Source of the DNA: CBFIGX01 sp965662265
GTDB taxonomy: Bacteria > Bacteroidota > Bacteroidia > Flavobacteriales > UBA7430
Direction: 5' to 3'
DNA: 64,000 nt
NCBI GenBank assembly: GCA_965662265.1
Contig: CBFIGX010000006.1
Coordinates: 62,001-126,000 of the forward strand
The notes under the pieces were generated by a model. That model saw only the letters and a program-made list of their open reading frames with translations, was not told where the DNA came from and ran no database searches. Position numbers and translations under genes: made by a program. Every line of letters starts with the position of its first letter. The stretch's first letter is position 1. Shown here piece by piece: positions 57,386 to 64,000 of the stretch.

Positions 57386-57393
57386 CAAAAATA
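57386..57393 (-). promoter_or_regulatory. -7 element of the rsfS-ftsH operon
   Basis: Minus strand TATTTTTG matches TAnnTTTG and ends 22 bases before the rsfS ATG at 57363. It excludes the longer rsfS start at 57423. Confidence 0.6.
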
Positions 57394-57458
57394 CGGTTTT
57401 CGTCTGATATTAATTCTCCTCATCTAAGGAAATTATATTAAATAGTATGTACTTTTTG

Positions 57459-57466
57459 TAAATTTG
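57459..57466 (+). promoter_or_regulatory. -7 element of birA
   Basis: TAAATTTG matches TAnnTTTG, ending 10 bases before the birA ATG. The expected leader is only a few bases long. No TTG at -33 is obvious. Confidence 0.6.
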
Positions 57467-57476
57467 CAAACGAATT

Positions 57477-58223
57477 ATGGAAACACTTTTCATAGGAAAA
57501 AATAGTTTTGCTTTTGAACAACTAGATTCTACGAATGACTGGCTGTTAAATCGATGTAGAGAACCTTCTTTTACCGAGGGACTTGTTGTAAGAGCAATTG
57601 ACCAAAGAAAAGGCAAAGGACAAAGAGGAGCTTTGTGGTTGTCGGAGCCAGATAAATCTCTTTGTTTTAGTATTCTTTTAAAGCCTAAATTTCTTTCAGT
57701 CTCTCAAAATTTCCAACTTAGTATTTGTGTATCTCTTGCTGTGTATGATTGTTTAAGCGATTTAAGACAAGGTTTTTCTATAAAATGGCCTAATGATATT
57801 TATTTTGATAATAAAAAAGTTGCTGGTATACTTATTGAAAATCAATTTCGAAAATCTAATTATCAAATCGCAGTTGTTGGCATAGGACTTAATGTCAATC
57901 AAAGTGAATTTACTGATATACCGAACGCAATTTCACTAAAGCAAATTTTAGGTGTCGAACTGACTATTGAAAGTGTTTTGGAAAGACTTTGTGAAACTAT
58001 TGAAGCACGCTATTTAGAGCTCAGATCAGGTAAGCACTTAAAACAAAAGAGTGATTATTTGTCTCAGATGTTTAGATTCGACGAATGGGCTAGATATAAA
58101 ATTGGCGAGGAAGTATTACTCGCCAAGATTGTAGATATACTCCCTAGTGGGAGGCTGTGCTTGAATTTTGAAAACGGAAGTACAAACGATTACGATATAA
58201 AAGAGGTAACTTTTAAGTTGTAA
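57477..58223 (+). CDS. birA: Biotin-[acetyl-CoA-carboxylase] ligase
   Basis: Attaches biotin to the carrier protein of acetyl-CoA carboxylase and other biotin enzymes. It has 248 residues and consists of the catalytic and C-terminal domains only; there is no N-terminal DNA-binding domain, so it is not a BirA-type repressor. Motifs include QLDSTNDWLLNR, the QRKGKGQRG ATP/biotin loop (GRGRRG-like) and IKWPNDIYFDNKKVAGILIE. It is divergent from rsfS and ends 1 base before the next convergent gene. Confidence 0.93.
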   Translation: METLFIGKNSFAFEQLDSTNDWLLNRCREPSFTEGLVVRAIDQRKGKGQRGALWLSEPDKSLCFSILLKPKFLSVSQNFQLSICVSLAVYDCLSDLRQGFSIKWPNDIYFDNKKVAGILIENQFRKSNYQIAVVGIGLNVNQSEFTDIPNAISLKQILGVELTIESVLERLCETIEARYLELRSGKHLKQKSDYLSQMFRFDEWARYKIGEEVLLAKIVDILPSGRLCLNFENGSTNDYDIKEVTFKL

Positions 58224-58224
58224 A

Positions 58225-58629
58225 CTACGCTTTAGCAAGTTTAGCTCCTAATAAGCCCATGGGAATGTATGCGAGTCCTAGATCTAAAGTGTTGAACCAC
58301 AGTGGCCCAGGTAGTAGGTGCGCCATTTGTATGCCTCCAATTAAGAAAAACCCTCCAATGGCCACGGCAAAGGCTTTTTTTCGTGTAGTAGCAATTTTTG
58401 CTGCAGCAAAAGCTCCTACAAGTGTACCAAGAGCATGTGCTAAAAAAGGCATTACAAAATGTTTAGGTTTGTAGAGGTGAAAGTTGTCTTTTATACTTTC
58501 AATATCTGACGGGTTTACACCCTCTGGTAAAGCTATGATACTGCTGCTAAGCATAATAAGTCCCATGTTAACAAATGAGCCTATGATAAGGCCTAGAACT
58601 ATTGCGCTAATGTTTTTCAAAATATTCAT
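58225..58629 (-). CDS. Small conserved membrane protein, unknown function
   Basis: A 134-residue protein with four predicted membrane segments (about 5-29, 60-80, 86-102 and 112-131), Gly/Ala-rich with a short polar loop (SDIESIKDNFHLYKPKH). There is no signal for enzymatic activity and I do not recognise the family. It converges with birA at a distance of one base. The upstream gap 58630-58758 holds an 11-base direct repeat (ATTGTTGTTT) but no clear promoter box. Confidence 0.72.
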   Translation of the reverse strand: MNILKNISAIVLGLIIGSFVNMGLIMLSSSIIALPEGVNPSDIESIKDNFHLYKPKHFVMPFLAHALGTLVGAFAAAKIATTRKKAFAVAIGGFFLIGGIQMAHLLPGPLWFNTLDLGLAYIPMGLLGAKLAKA

Positions 58630-58758
58630 TGTTGTTTCATTGTTGTTTGAGTTGTCAATATAACTAAATATAGTTTAATATTTACTAGTTAATAGTATCC
58701 ATATTGTTTAGACTTATACTCTCTTTATGTGTGAATTTCAATTATGAATCTTTTGTAT

Positions 58759-59958
58759 TTATTTGTCCATTTTGAAACGAATGATAATTGAAGAGCACAA
58801 TGTTAGAAACGCAATAAATGTGATAGAGCTATTTATACTAACTAAATCTGCAATAACACCAGTTAAAATTGCTCCAATTGCATAGCCTAAATCTCTCCAT
58901 AATCTATATATTCCAATACTTTCTGCACGATCTGTAGGGTGTGTATGTTCGGCTATAGATGCTAAAAAGGTTGGGTATACCATAGCTGTACCCCAGCCTA
59001 ACAGCGCAGATAGAAAAATATACGAACTTATTGTATTCGCTAAACAAAAAGAAAACAAGGCTACAGACTGAATCAACATGCCGATGAATAAAAGTAATCG
59101 CTTTGAGTAAATGTCAGCCATTTTACCAGTGAATAGTTGTCCTAATCCCCATACTCCGGGGTATACTGCTGTAATGATGCCGATTTGTATTATTGAAAAA
59201 TCTTTACTGGCTAGGAGAAGTGGGAAAAGCCCCCAAATCATTCCATCGTTCAAGTTGTTTACTAGACCACCTTGTGAAACAGCACCTAAATTATTGTTCG
59301 TCCAGCTGGTTTCTTTGAAGATATTTTTTAAACGTTTTTTATTGCTTTCTTGCGCTTCTAATTTAATATGTTGAGATGTTTCTTTTATAAACAATACACT
59401 AAAGACTAAGCCTAGAAATATGAGCGCAATTCCGATATAAAATGGGTATGGGCGGAGACCCTGCTCGCTTGCAATCCAACTACTTACAAATGCTACAATT
59501 GCCACAGCAATGTATCCAGCAAATTCATTTAGTCCCATTGCAAAACCTCTATTTTTTTGCCCTACAAGATTAATTTTCATAATCACAGTACTGCTCCAAG
59601 CTAGTCCTTGGTTTACTCCTAAAAGCAGGTTTGCAAAGATGATCCAATTCCAGTGTTGAGCATGCATAAGTATAAACGGAATCGGAATGGCAAAAACCCA
59701 TCCTGCGATAAGTAGTTTTCTGCTACCATAATTTTTTGCTAGTACACCCGTAAAATAATTAGTAATAGCTTTTGAGATGCCAAATACGACAATAAATGAT
59801 AAGAGGGTAGTTTTTGCGGCTAAACCAAACTCCAATTCGCCAATTTCTGGAAGAATAGATCTTTCTAAGCCAATCATTCCGCCAACAAAAGCATTTACGA
59901 GTACAAGTAAAGAAAACTGCCTCAGATTTTCTTTTAAACCTAACTTTGTTTTAGCCAT
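58759..59958 (-). CDS. Major facilitator superfamily transporter
   Basis: A 399-residue inner membrane protein with about 12 hydrophobic segments and the MFS layout of two six-helix halves with a central cytoplasmic loop (about 200-215, basic). A GKMADIYSKR segment resembles the MFS A-motif at the start of the second half. The substrate cannot be told; efflux of a small molecule is one option. It appears monocistronic, 54 bases after the pyrE end. Confidence 0.85.
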   Translation of the reverse strand: MAKTKLGLKENLRQFSLLVLVNAFVGGMIGLERSILPEIGELEFGLAAKTTLLSFIVVFGISKAITNYFTGVLAKNYGSRKLLIAGWVFAIPIPFILMHAQHWNWIIFANLLLGVNQGLAWSSTVIMKINLVGQKNRGFAMGLNEFAGYIAVAIVAFVSSWIASEQGLRPYPFYIGIALIFLGLVFSVLFIKETSQHIKLEAQESNKKRLKNIFKETSWTNNNLGAVSQGGLVNNLNDGMIWGLFPLLLASKDFSIIQIGIITAVYPGVWGLGQLFTGKMADIYSKRLLLFIGMLIQSVALFSFCLANTISSYIFLSALLGWGTAMVYPTFLASIAEHTHPTDRAESIGIYRLWRDLGYAIGAILTGVIADLVSINSSITFIAFLTLCSSIIIRFKMDK

Positions 59959-60012
59959 TTAACAGTTTTAATTAAATGTAGGTTCGAAAGTTATAAGGTA
60001 ATTATAAATGTT

Positions 60013-60657
60013 TTAGATTCCTTGCCATGTGTTTGGTGCTTCTCGCCATTTTTTTAGGGCATCAATTTCTTTTTCAGAAATATAACCTGTGTCTATGGCT
60101 TGCTCAACTAAGCTAGTGTAATCGCTAAGAGTAACTAGATCACAATTGGCTTTTTTGAAGTTGTCTTCTGCAATTTGGAAGCCGTAAGTGAAAATGGCAG
60201 CCATACCACTTACGGTACAGCCTGCTTCCTGGATTGCTTTTACTGCTTTCAAAGAAGAACCACCTGTGCTAATAAGGTCTTCAATAACAACTACATTTTG
60301 TCCTTTCTCAATATAACCTTCAATTTGATTTTTTCTACCATGTTTTTTTGGTTCAGGGCGGACATAAACGAATGGTAGGCCCAGTGCCTGAGCAACAAGT
60401 ATTCCGTGAGCTATAGCCCCAGTAGCTACACCAGCTATCACATCAGGCTTTCCAAAATGTTCTGTAATAGCATATGCTAACTGTTCACGTATATAAGTTC
60501 TTGTAATATGGTGAGATAGGGTGATACGGTTGTCACAATAAATTGGGGAGTTCCAGCCAGAAGCCCAAGTAAAAGGGTTGCTTGGTTGTAATTTTATTGC
60601 TTTAATTTGCAATAGAAACTCGGCGGTTTTTTTCGCTGTGTCCTTGTCTAAAATCAT
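60013..60657 (-). CDS. pyrE: Orotate phosphoribosyltransferase
   Basis: Makes OMP from orotate and PRPP in pyrimidine synthesis. It has 214 residues, with WASGWNSPIYCDNR, the flexible catalytic loop VRPEPKKHGRKNQIEG (Lys-rich) and the PRPP motif VVVIEDLISTGGSS at 122-134. I start at the ATG that gives MILDKDTAKK; the open frame runs 29 codons further upstream but crosses the promoter and the NUDIX gene start. It is head-to-head with the NUDIX gene, with 7 bases between start codons. Confidence 0.96.
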   Translation of the reverse strand: MILDKDTAKKTAEFLLQIKAIKLQPSNPFTWASGWNSPIYCDNRITLSHHITRTYIREQLAYAITEHFGKPDVIAGVATGAIAHGILVAQALGLPFVYVRPEPKKHGRKNQIEGYIEKGQNVVVIEDLISTGGSSLKAVKAIQEAGCTVSGMAAIFTYGFQIAEDNFKKANCDLVTLSDYTSLVEQAIDTGYISEKEIDALKKWREAPNTWQGI

Positions 60658-60661
60658 GTTG

Positions 60662-60690
60662 CAAATGTATAAAGTTTTTATAAACGACAA
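60662..60690 (-). promoter_or_regulatory. pyrE promoter lying inside the NUDIX gene start
   Basis: On the minus strand, TTG (60688-60690) and TACATTTG (60662-60669) are 18 bases apart. The -7 box contains the NUDIX ATG (60665-60667) and ends 4 bases before the pyrE ATG, so the pyrE mRNA should be leaderless or nearly so. Confidence 0.75.
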
Positions 60691-61291
60691 AGCATTAATT
60701 TTAATGAGTTCTGAGGAGGCTCTTGTCAAAGAAAAATCTTTCAAAACATACTATTATCATGGGCCTGAAAGCCTAACTGATGCAATCATTCGTCTTAACA
60801 ATTTTGATATTAGTTATTTAGTTTTAATTACAGATAATCTTGAGCTTATGTGGAGAGAATTTCAGTCTAGATATCATTTGATTGATGCTGCTGGAGGATT
60901 GCTCTTGAATTCAAACAAAGAATCACTTTGGATAAAAAGAAACGGAAAATGGGATTTGCCAAAGGGGAAAGTCGAAAAAGATGAATCTACAGATTCCGCC
61001 GCCGTAAGAGAGGTAGGAGAAGAGTGTGGTGTTGTTAATATTATATGTGGTAACTCCTTAGGGAATAGTTATCATTGTTATAATTATAACGATACTGAGA
61101 TTCTAAAAACCACTTATTGGTTCGGCATGTCTGTAATAAATAAACAAATCCTAAAACCACAATTAGAAGAGGGAATAACTGAAGTTTCTTGGGTTAAGAG
61201 AGAAAACATTGAAAGATATATGTCAAGTACATATCCATCTATAGCTGAACTCCTGAGGCGAGAAAAGGTTCAGGATTACCTTGGCTTTTGA
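60665..61291 (+). CDS. NUDIX hydrolase
   Basis: Member of the NUDIX family that cleaves nucleoside diphosphates linked to another moiety. It has 208 residues. The N-terminal 70 residues are a separate alpha/beta segment; the NUDIX box fits the consensus GX5EX7REUXEEXGU, with Gly101, Glu107, Arg115, Glu116, Glu119, Glu120 and Gly122. The substrate is unknown. An in-frame ATG 9 bases upstream (60656) overlaps the pyrE start codon and is also possible. The 3' end overlaps coaD by 53 bases. Confidence 0.88.
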   Translation: MYKVFINDKALILMSSEEALVKEKSFKTYYYHGPESLTDAIIRLNNFDISYLVLITDNLELMWREFQSRYHLIDAAGGLLLNSNKESLWIKRNGKWDLPKGKVEKDESTDSAAVREVGEECGVVNIICGNSLGNSYHCYNYNDTEILKTTYWFGMSVINKQILKPQLEEGITEVSWVKRENIERYMSSTYPSIAELLRREKVQDYLGF

Positions 61292-61697
61292 TTATGTCTT
61301 TGATTATAGTTGATGATATTGCAGAAAGTTCGGGCTTGGTGTTTAGGTATATAGTTTCAATAGTAGCATCTAATGATTGATTCATCATGGCGATACTCTT
61401 TTCGTATTCGTAATCATTAGAGTTTCGTATGCCTCTAAGTATGAATTGTGATTCATATTCTCTACAAGCATTTATAGTTAAGCCAGTGTAACAAATAACC
61501 TTGATAGAATTATTATTAGCAAAAGTTTTTTCAGCCCATTTTTTTCTTTTTTCCAGTTCAAACATATAGTTTTTAGTAGAATTGTTTCCTAAAGCAACTA
61601 TAATTTCATCAAAAAGAGGAATAGCTCGTTTAACTATGTCTTCGTGTCCTTTACTTATAGGGTCAAAAGATCCTGGGAAAAATGCTCTTCGTACCAT
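61239..61697 (-). CDS. coaD: Phosphopantetheine adenylyltransferase
   Basis: Catalyses the penultimate step of coenzyme A synthesis, adenylating 4'-phosphopantetheine. It has 152 residues, with the nucleotidyltransferase motif GSFDPISKGHED (His18), the LRGIRNSNDYEYE substrate loop and the SSTIIKDI end. It follows rsmD by 38 bases. Its last 53 bases overlap the end of the convergent NUDIX gene. Confidence 0.97.
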   Translation of the reverse strand: MVRRAFFPGSFDPISKGHEDIVKRAIPLFDEIIVALGNNSTKNYMFELEKRKKWAEKTFANNNSIKVICYTGLTINACREYESQFILRGIRNSNDYEYEKSIAMMNQSLDATIETIYLNTKPELSAISSTIIKDIIKSQGNPEPFLASGVQL

Positions 61698-61735
61698 GTC
61701 AATATATTTATTTAATTTACCATATTACTTTCCAG

Positions 61736-62266
61736 TCATTCAAAAAAGCTAAAGTTTACATTTCCGTATCTTCTTTGTTCAACAAAATTATTAAGATGCG
61801 AAAAGTCTTTTTCTTTAGGATGTTCGATAATCAATACACCACCTTGTGTCAAGAGCTTTTTGTTAAATACTAATTCGATAATTTTGTTTAAACCATCAAG
61901 GTTGTAAGGCGGATCCACAAAGATAATATCATGGCATGATTGATGTTTTTCTAGGAAAACAAATACATCGGATTGAACAGTGTTTATGCATTCAAACTTT
62001 AATGTGGTAGCTGTATTTTGAATAAATCGAATACAGTTGAAATTTTTATCGATACTCAAAATTTGCTCCGTACCCCTCGATGCAAACTCGTATGAAATAT
62101 TGCCAGTCCCACTGAATAAATCTAAGACTTTAATTTCGTCAAAATGGTACCGGTTGTTAAGTATATTGAACAAGCCTTCTTTAGCCATGTCTGTAGTAGG
62201 TCTGACCGGCAGGTTTCTAGGTGCCGTAATTCGCTTTCCTTTAGAACTACCACTTATGATACGCAT
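61736..62266 (-). CDS. rsmD: 16S rRNA (guanine966-N2)-methyltransferase
   Basis: SAM-dependent methyltransferase acting on 16S rRNA G966. It has 176 residues, starting MRIISGSSKGKRI, with the RPTTDMAKEGLFNIL segment, the SAM-binding LDLFSGTGNIS (48-58) and the catalytic DPPY motif at 118-121. It overlaps the DUF3822 gene by 13 bases; the pairing with DUF3822 and coaD is common in the phylum. Confidence 0.95.
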   Translation of the reverse strand: MRIISGSSKGKRITAPRNLPVRPTTDMAKEGLFNILNNRYHFDEIKVLDLFSGTGNISYEFASRGTEQILSIDKNFNCIRFIQNTATTLKFECINTVQSDVFVFLEKHQSCHDIIFVDPPYNLDGLNKIIELVFNKKLLTQGGVLIIEHPKEKDFSHLNNFVEQRRYGNVNFSFFE

Positions 62267-63030
62267 AGGTGTTGGTTAAGTAGTTTGTAAAAAAAATGTG
62301 GACTTATTTCATCCAACACAAAACTGTATTCGTAGCTGGGATTTCTTTCTAAGAAAGAAAGATTCCTAATATACTTGTATAGTAACTTGTATATTTCAGA
62401 TTCTTTTTCAATTTCCCCTAGTATTTTGTACTCTACTACATTAGGATTTAAGCTTAGTTGCTCAGATGCAAAAAGTATAAAGTAAATCAAATCTGCTGCT
62501 GATTTGTAATCAAAACTATTGTAAAACTTGAGTTTAGCCCCTTCTGTTAATATCATTTCGAAATAATTCTGTTGAATACTAAGATATACACAAGGCTTTT
62601 TTTCGTGTTTATACTGCCGCATTAAGCTTTCTATGAGCACTGTGCTGTCATGAATCCAATTGCAATTTGGAAAATGCTTAGACAAGCATCGATTTAATTC
62701 CTCTGGCAGAATGTAAGTGTTGTAGGCTTTAATAGATTTTAGTTTATCGTGACTTTCATTTTCAGTCTGAAGTATTGCTTGATTGAAGGCAAGGATGTCT
62801 CTTGCTTGAATTTCGTCGTATAAGGCTTCTGGTGTTAGGGTGTTTAATTGATTTCCTATACTTACTGAGCATGATTTAAATTGTTGTTGGAGAAGTTCTT
62901 CGTCTGCAACAATTTTATCAATCAATTCTGCAAGATCAACATAGTTGATGCATTTATTAGTATCGTATGATTTTAAAGCTATATATTTCTTTTGTGGAAT
63001 GTTAAGTACTGCAAAAGAAAATCCACTCAA
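62254..63030 (-). CDS. DUF3822 family protein (start uncertain, probably further upstream)
   Basis: Bacteroidota protein of unknown function with an actin-like layout, usually beside rsmD and coaD. The listed start is TTG at 63028-63030, giving 258 residues from SGFSFAVLN. The frame stays open upstream and encodes the family-like segment NNYALCHISIQVNLSGFSF, which includes the first beta strand. No ATG, GTG or TTG exists between the in-frame stop at 63145-63147 and that TTG. Candidate non-standard starts are ATA (63109-63111), just after the upstream stop, which would give 285 residues, or CTG (63139-63141). A lost ATG is also possible. Confidence 0.75.
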   Translation of the reverse strand: MSGFSFAVLNIPQKKYIALKSYDTNKCINYVDLAELIDKIVADEELLQQQFKSCSVSIGNQLNTLTPEALYDEIQARDILAFNQAILQTENESHDKLKSIKAYNTYILPEELNRCLSKHFPNCNWIHDSTVLIESLMRQYKHEKKPCVYLSIQQNYFEMILTEGAKLKFYNSFDYKSAADLIYFILFASEQLSLNPNVVEYKILGEIEKESEIYKLLYKYIRNLSFLERNPSYEYSFVLDEISPHFFYKLLNQHLCVS

Positions 63031-63112
63031 GTTTACTTGAATGGATATATGACATAAAGCATAATTGTTTAGCTCTAGGTTTGGGTCTCTATGATTTAAT
63101 GTCGCTTTTATA

Positions 63113-63703
63113 TTATTCCCAGTTACCGTTAATTTTGGCAGAAGTCATAGAGCCCACTATTAAATCTTTAGCTGCATTTTTCACTAAATCTTTGTCTAAG
63201 CCATTTAAGTAGTTTTCTTTTGCAGCTTTGGCTTCAAAGACCTGCACAGAAAGTGAGCCAGTTTTTATTTTACCTGCGCTTAATGCAATCTCACTTCCAT
63301 CAGAGTGTGGGATAAATCTTAAGTTAGAAAGGGCGTAGTTGGCACCAAAAATGGAATCTTTAATGCTAGCAAATCCTAAGGTGTCGATATACGTTGTGTC
63401 TTTTAATTGGTACTCACGGTATAGCTTGTTGTAGAACTTAATTTCTTCATCTCTTCGCTGAACTATTGTAAATAACCCTGTGTCAATCATTGGGATTAAT
63501 TCGTCAAAACTCGAAGCATAGTAGTTATTTACTTCTTTAAATGCGATTTGTGCTTTTCGGATATCTTTTAGTCTCTCAATAACATCAGCAGAGCGCTGGT
63601 TCTTTTCATTGTTGAAACGAATGGGGTTCATGATTGCAGTATATAAAGCATAGCTTAGTCCAAGTACGACAACCCATAGAGCAATTCGAATTCCTTTTTC
63701 CAT
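63113..63703 (-). CDS. Conserved hypothetical protein with N-terminal membrane anchor
   Basis: A 196-residue protein with one N-terminal hydrophobic segment (about 5-24) and a soluble remainder. The RLKDIRKAQIAFKEVNNYYASSFDELIPMI stretch looks like a pseudopilin-type helix followed by a small domain, but no catalytic motif is evident. It heads the operon with DUF3822, rsmD and coaD. No function is known to me. Confidence 0.75.
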   Translation of the reverse strand: MEKGIRIALWVVVLGLSYALYTAIMNPIRFNNEKNQRSADVIERLKDIRKAQIAFKEVNNYYASSFDELIPMIDTGLFTIVQRRDEEIKFYNKLYREYQLKDTTYIDTLGFASIKDSIFGANYALSNLRFIPHSDGSEIALSAGKIKTGSLSVQVFEAKAAKENYLNGLDKDLVKNAAKDLIVGSMTSAKINGNWE

Positions 63704-63729
63704 CTTGATTTTACAGTTTAAAGTATTGC

Positions 63730-63737
63730 CAAATTTA
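63730..63737 (-). promoter_or_regulatory. -7 element for the hypothetical-DUF3822-rsmD-coaD operon
   Basis: Minus strand TAAATTTG matches TAnnTTTG, 26 bases before the ATG at 63703. No clear -33 TTG is found. Confidence 0.55.
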
Positions 63738-63784
63738 CAATTTTTTTTGCTTTCGTATCACTTTTTTTCATTCGTCTGATTGTA

Positions 63785-63792
63785 TATCTTTG
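63785..63792 (+). promoter_or_regulatory. -7 element for the partial helicase gene
   Basis: TATCTTTG matches TAnnTTTG and ends 5 bases before the in-frame TTG at 63798, so the transcript may be nearly leaderless if that start is real. Confidence 0.45.
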
Positions 63793-63797
63793 TTGCC

Positions 63798-64000
63798 TTG
63801 ACTTCAGGCTTAAAAATAAAAGAACTCCAAGGCGATTTATTACGGCATTTTCCGCATAATCCAACCACAGATCAAATTCAATTAATTAAAGATGTAGCTC
63901 CTTTTTTATTGAATAGAGATCCTCATCAATTATTTATTTTAAAGGGTTATGCTGGTACCGGAAAAACTACTCTAGTGCAAACGATTATCAAGTCTTTACC
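63798..64000 (+). CDS. AAA/RecD-like DNA helicase, N-terminal part
   Basis: The window ends within this gene. The visible 67 codons read (L/M)TSGLKIKELQGDLLRH..., then PTTDQIQLIKDVAPFL and the Walker A motif GYAGTGKTT, as in the superfamily 1B RecD/Dda-like helicases common in Bacteroidota. The start is uncertain: no ATG precedes the conserved part, and TTG at 63798-63800 is the best candidate. The function is inferred from the P-loop region only. Confidence 0.72.
   Translation, partial: MTSGLKIKELQGDLLRHFPHNPTTDQIQLIKDVAPFLLNRDPHQLFILKGYAGTGKTTLVQTIIKSL

Overview
This 64 kb window is chromosomal DNA of a member of the Bacteroidota, most likely Flavobacteriales. The sequence is AT-rich. Promoters match the phylum's TAnnTTTG -7 element, often with TTG 18-19 bases upstream. 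Shine-Dalgarno sequences are largely absent. One secreted protein carries a type IX secretion (Por) sorting domain, and several families are typical of the phylum (DUF4290, DUF3822, TlpA-like thioredoxins, OmpP1/FadL-like proteins). The gene order rplQ-carA-eno-gltA also fits flavobacteria. I see no insertion sequence, prophage, CRISPR array or clear sign of recent transfer.

Layout. 1-6.9 kb (minus): grpE-dnaJ, then uvrD-DUF4290-murA-tlpA. 7.1-24.8 kb (plus): one uninterrupted run of 33 translation genes that joins the str, S10, spc and alpha operons (rpsL to rplQ), with a promoter at its head and a UUCG-type terminator at its end; tuf and adk are missing from it. 24.8-30.5 kb (plus): carA, eno, gltA and a UbiD-family decarboxylase. 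30.5-32.6 kb (minus): ung-rmuC. 32.7-35.1 kb (plus): a 40-residue lipoprotein, a YtxJ bacilliredoxin-like protein, lipA and gapA. 35.1-40.9 kb (minus): lpxK, a secreted LVIVD protein, gatB, a TlpA lipoprotein and lpxH, placing two lipid A genes in one unit. 41.0-42.9 kb (plus): a Nif3-like protein and a C4 zinc-ribbon protein. 42.9-45.3 kb (minus): a FadL-like porin and a Tyr/His-rich secreted protein. 45.4-47.5 kb (plus): proS, two identical tRNA-Glu genes and rpsT. 47.7-52.9 kb (plus): radC, then a compact cluster of wecB, a deacetylase, a FemAB-like transferase, a membrane protein and a HAD phosphatase. 52.9-57.4 kb (minus): rsfS-ftsH-LUD-cdsA-psd. 57.5-64 kb: birA, a small membrane protein, an MFS transporter, pyrE head-to-head with a NUDIX gene, an operon of unknown-DUF3822-rsmD-coaD, and the start of a RecD-like helicase.

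The content is mostly housekeeping: translation, envelope and lipid A building, phospholipid synthesis, central carbon metabolism and DNA repair. I did not find a clear new multi-gene system. The items most worth a second look are: a DUF3822 gene whose conserved N-terminus lies upstream of any ATG, GTG or TTG; the pyrE/NUDIX pair, in which the NUDIX start codon sits inside the pyrE -7 box; several promoters that predict leaderless or nearly leaderless mRNAs; a 53-base tail-to-tail coding overlap (NUDIX/coaD); a MurA with Asp in place of the catalytic Cys; a uL14-neighbouring S14 and an L36 that both lack zinc ligands; and the wecB-deacetylase-FemAB cluster.

TAnnTTTG boxes overlap several false upstream start codons, because their TTTG supplies an apparent TTG or GTG. 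I therefore moved the starts of ubiD, lipA, wecB and rsfS downstream. Starts of rpsH, rplR, rpsT, lpxK, nif3, the LUD gene, pyrE and the NUDIX gene were also set by family conservation.
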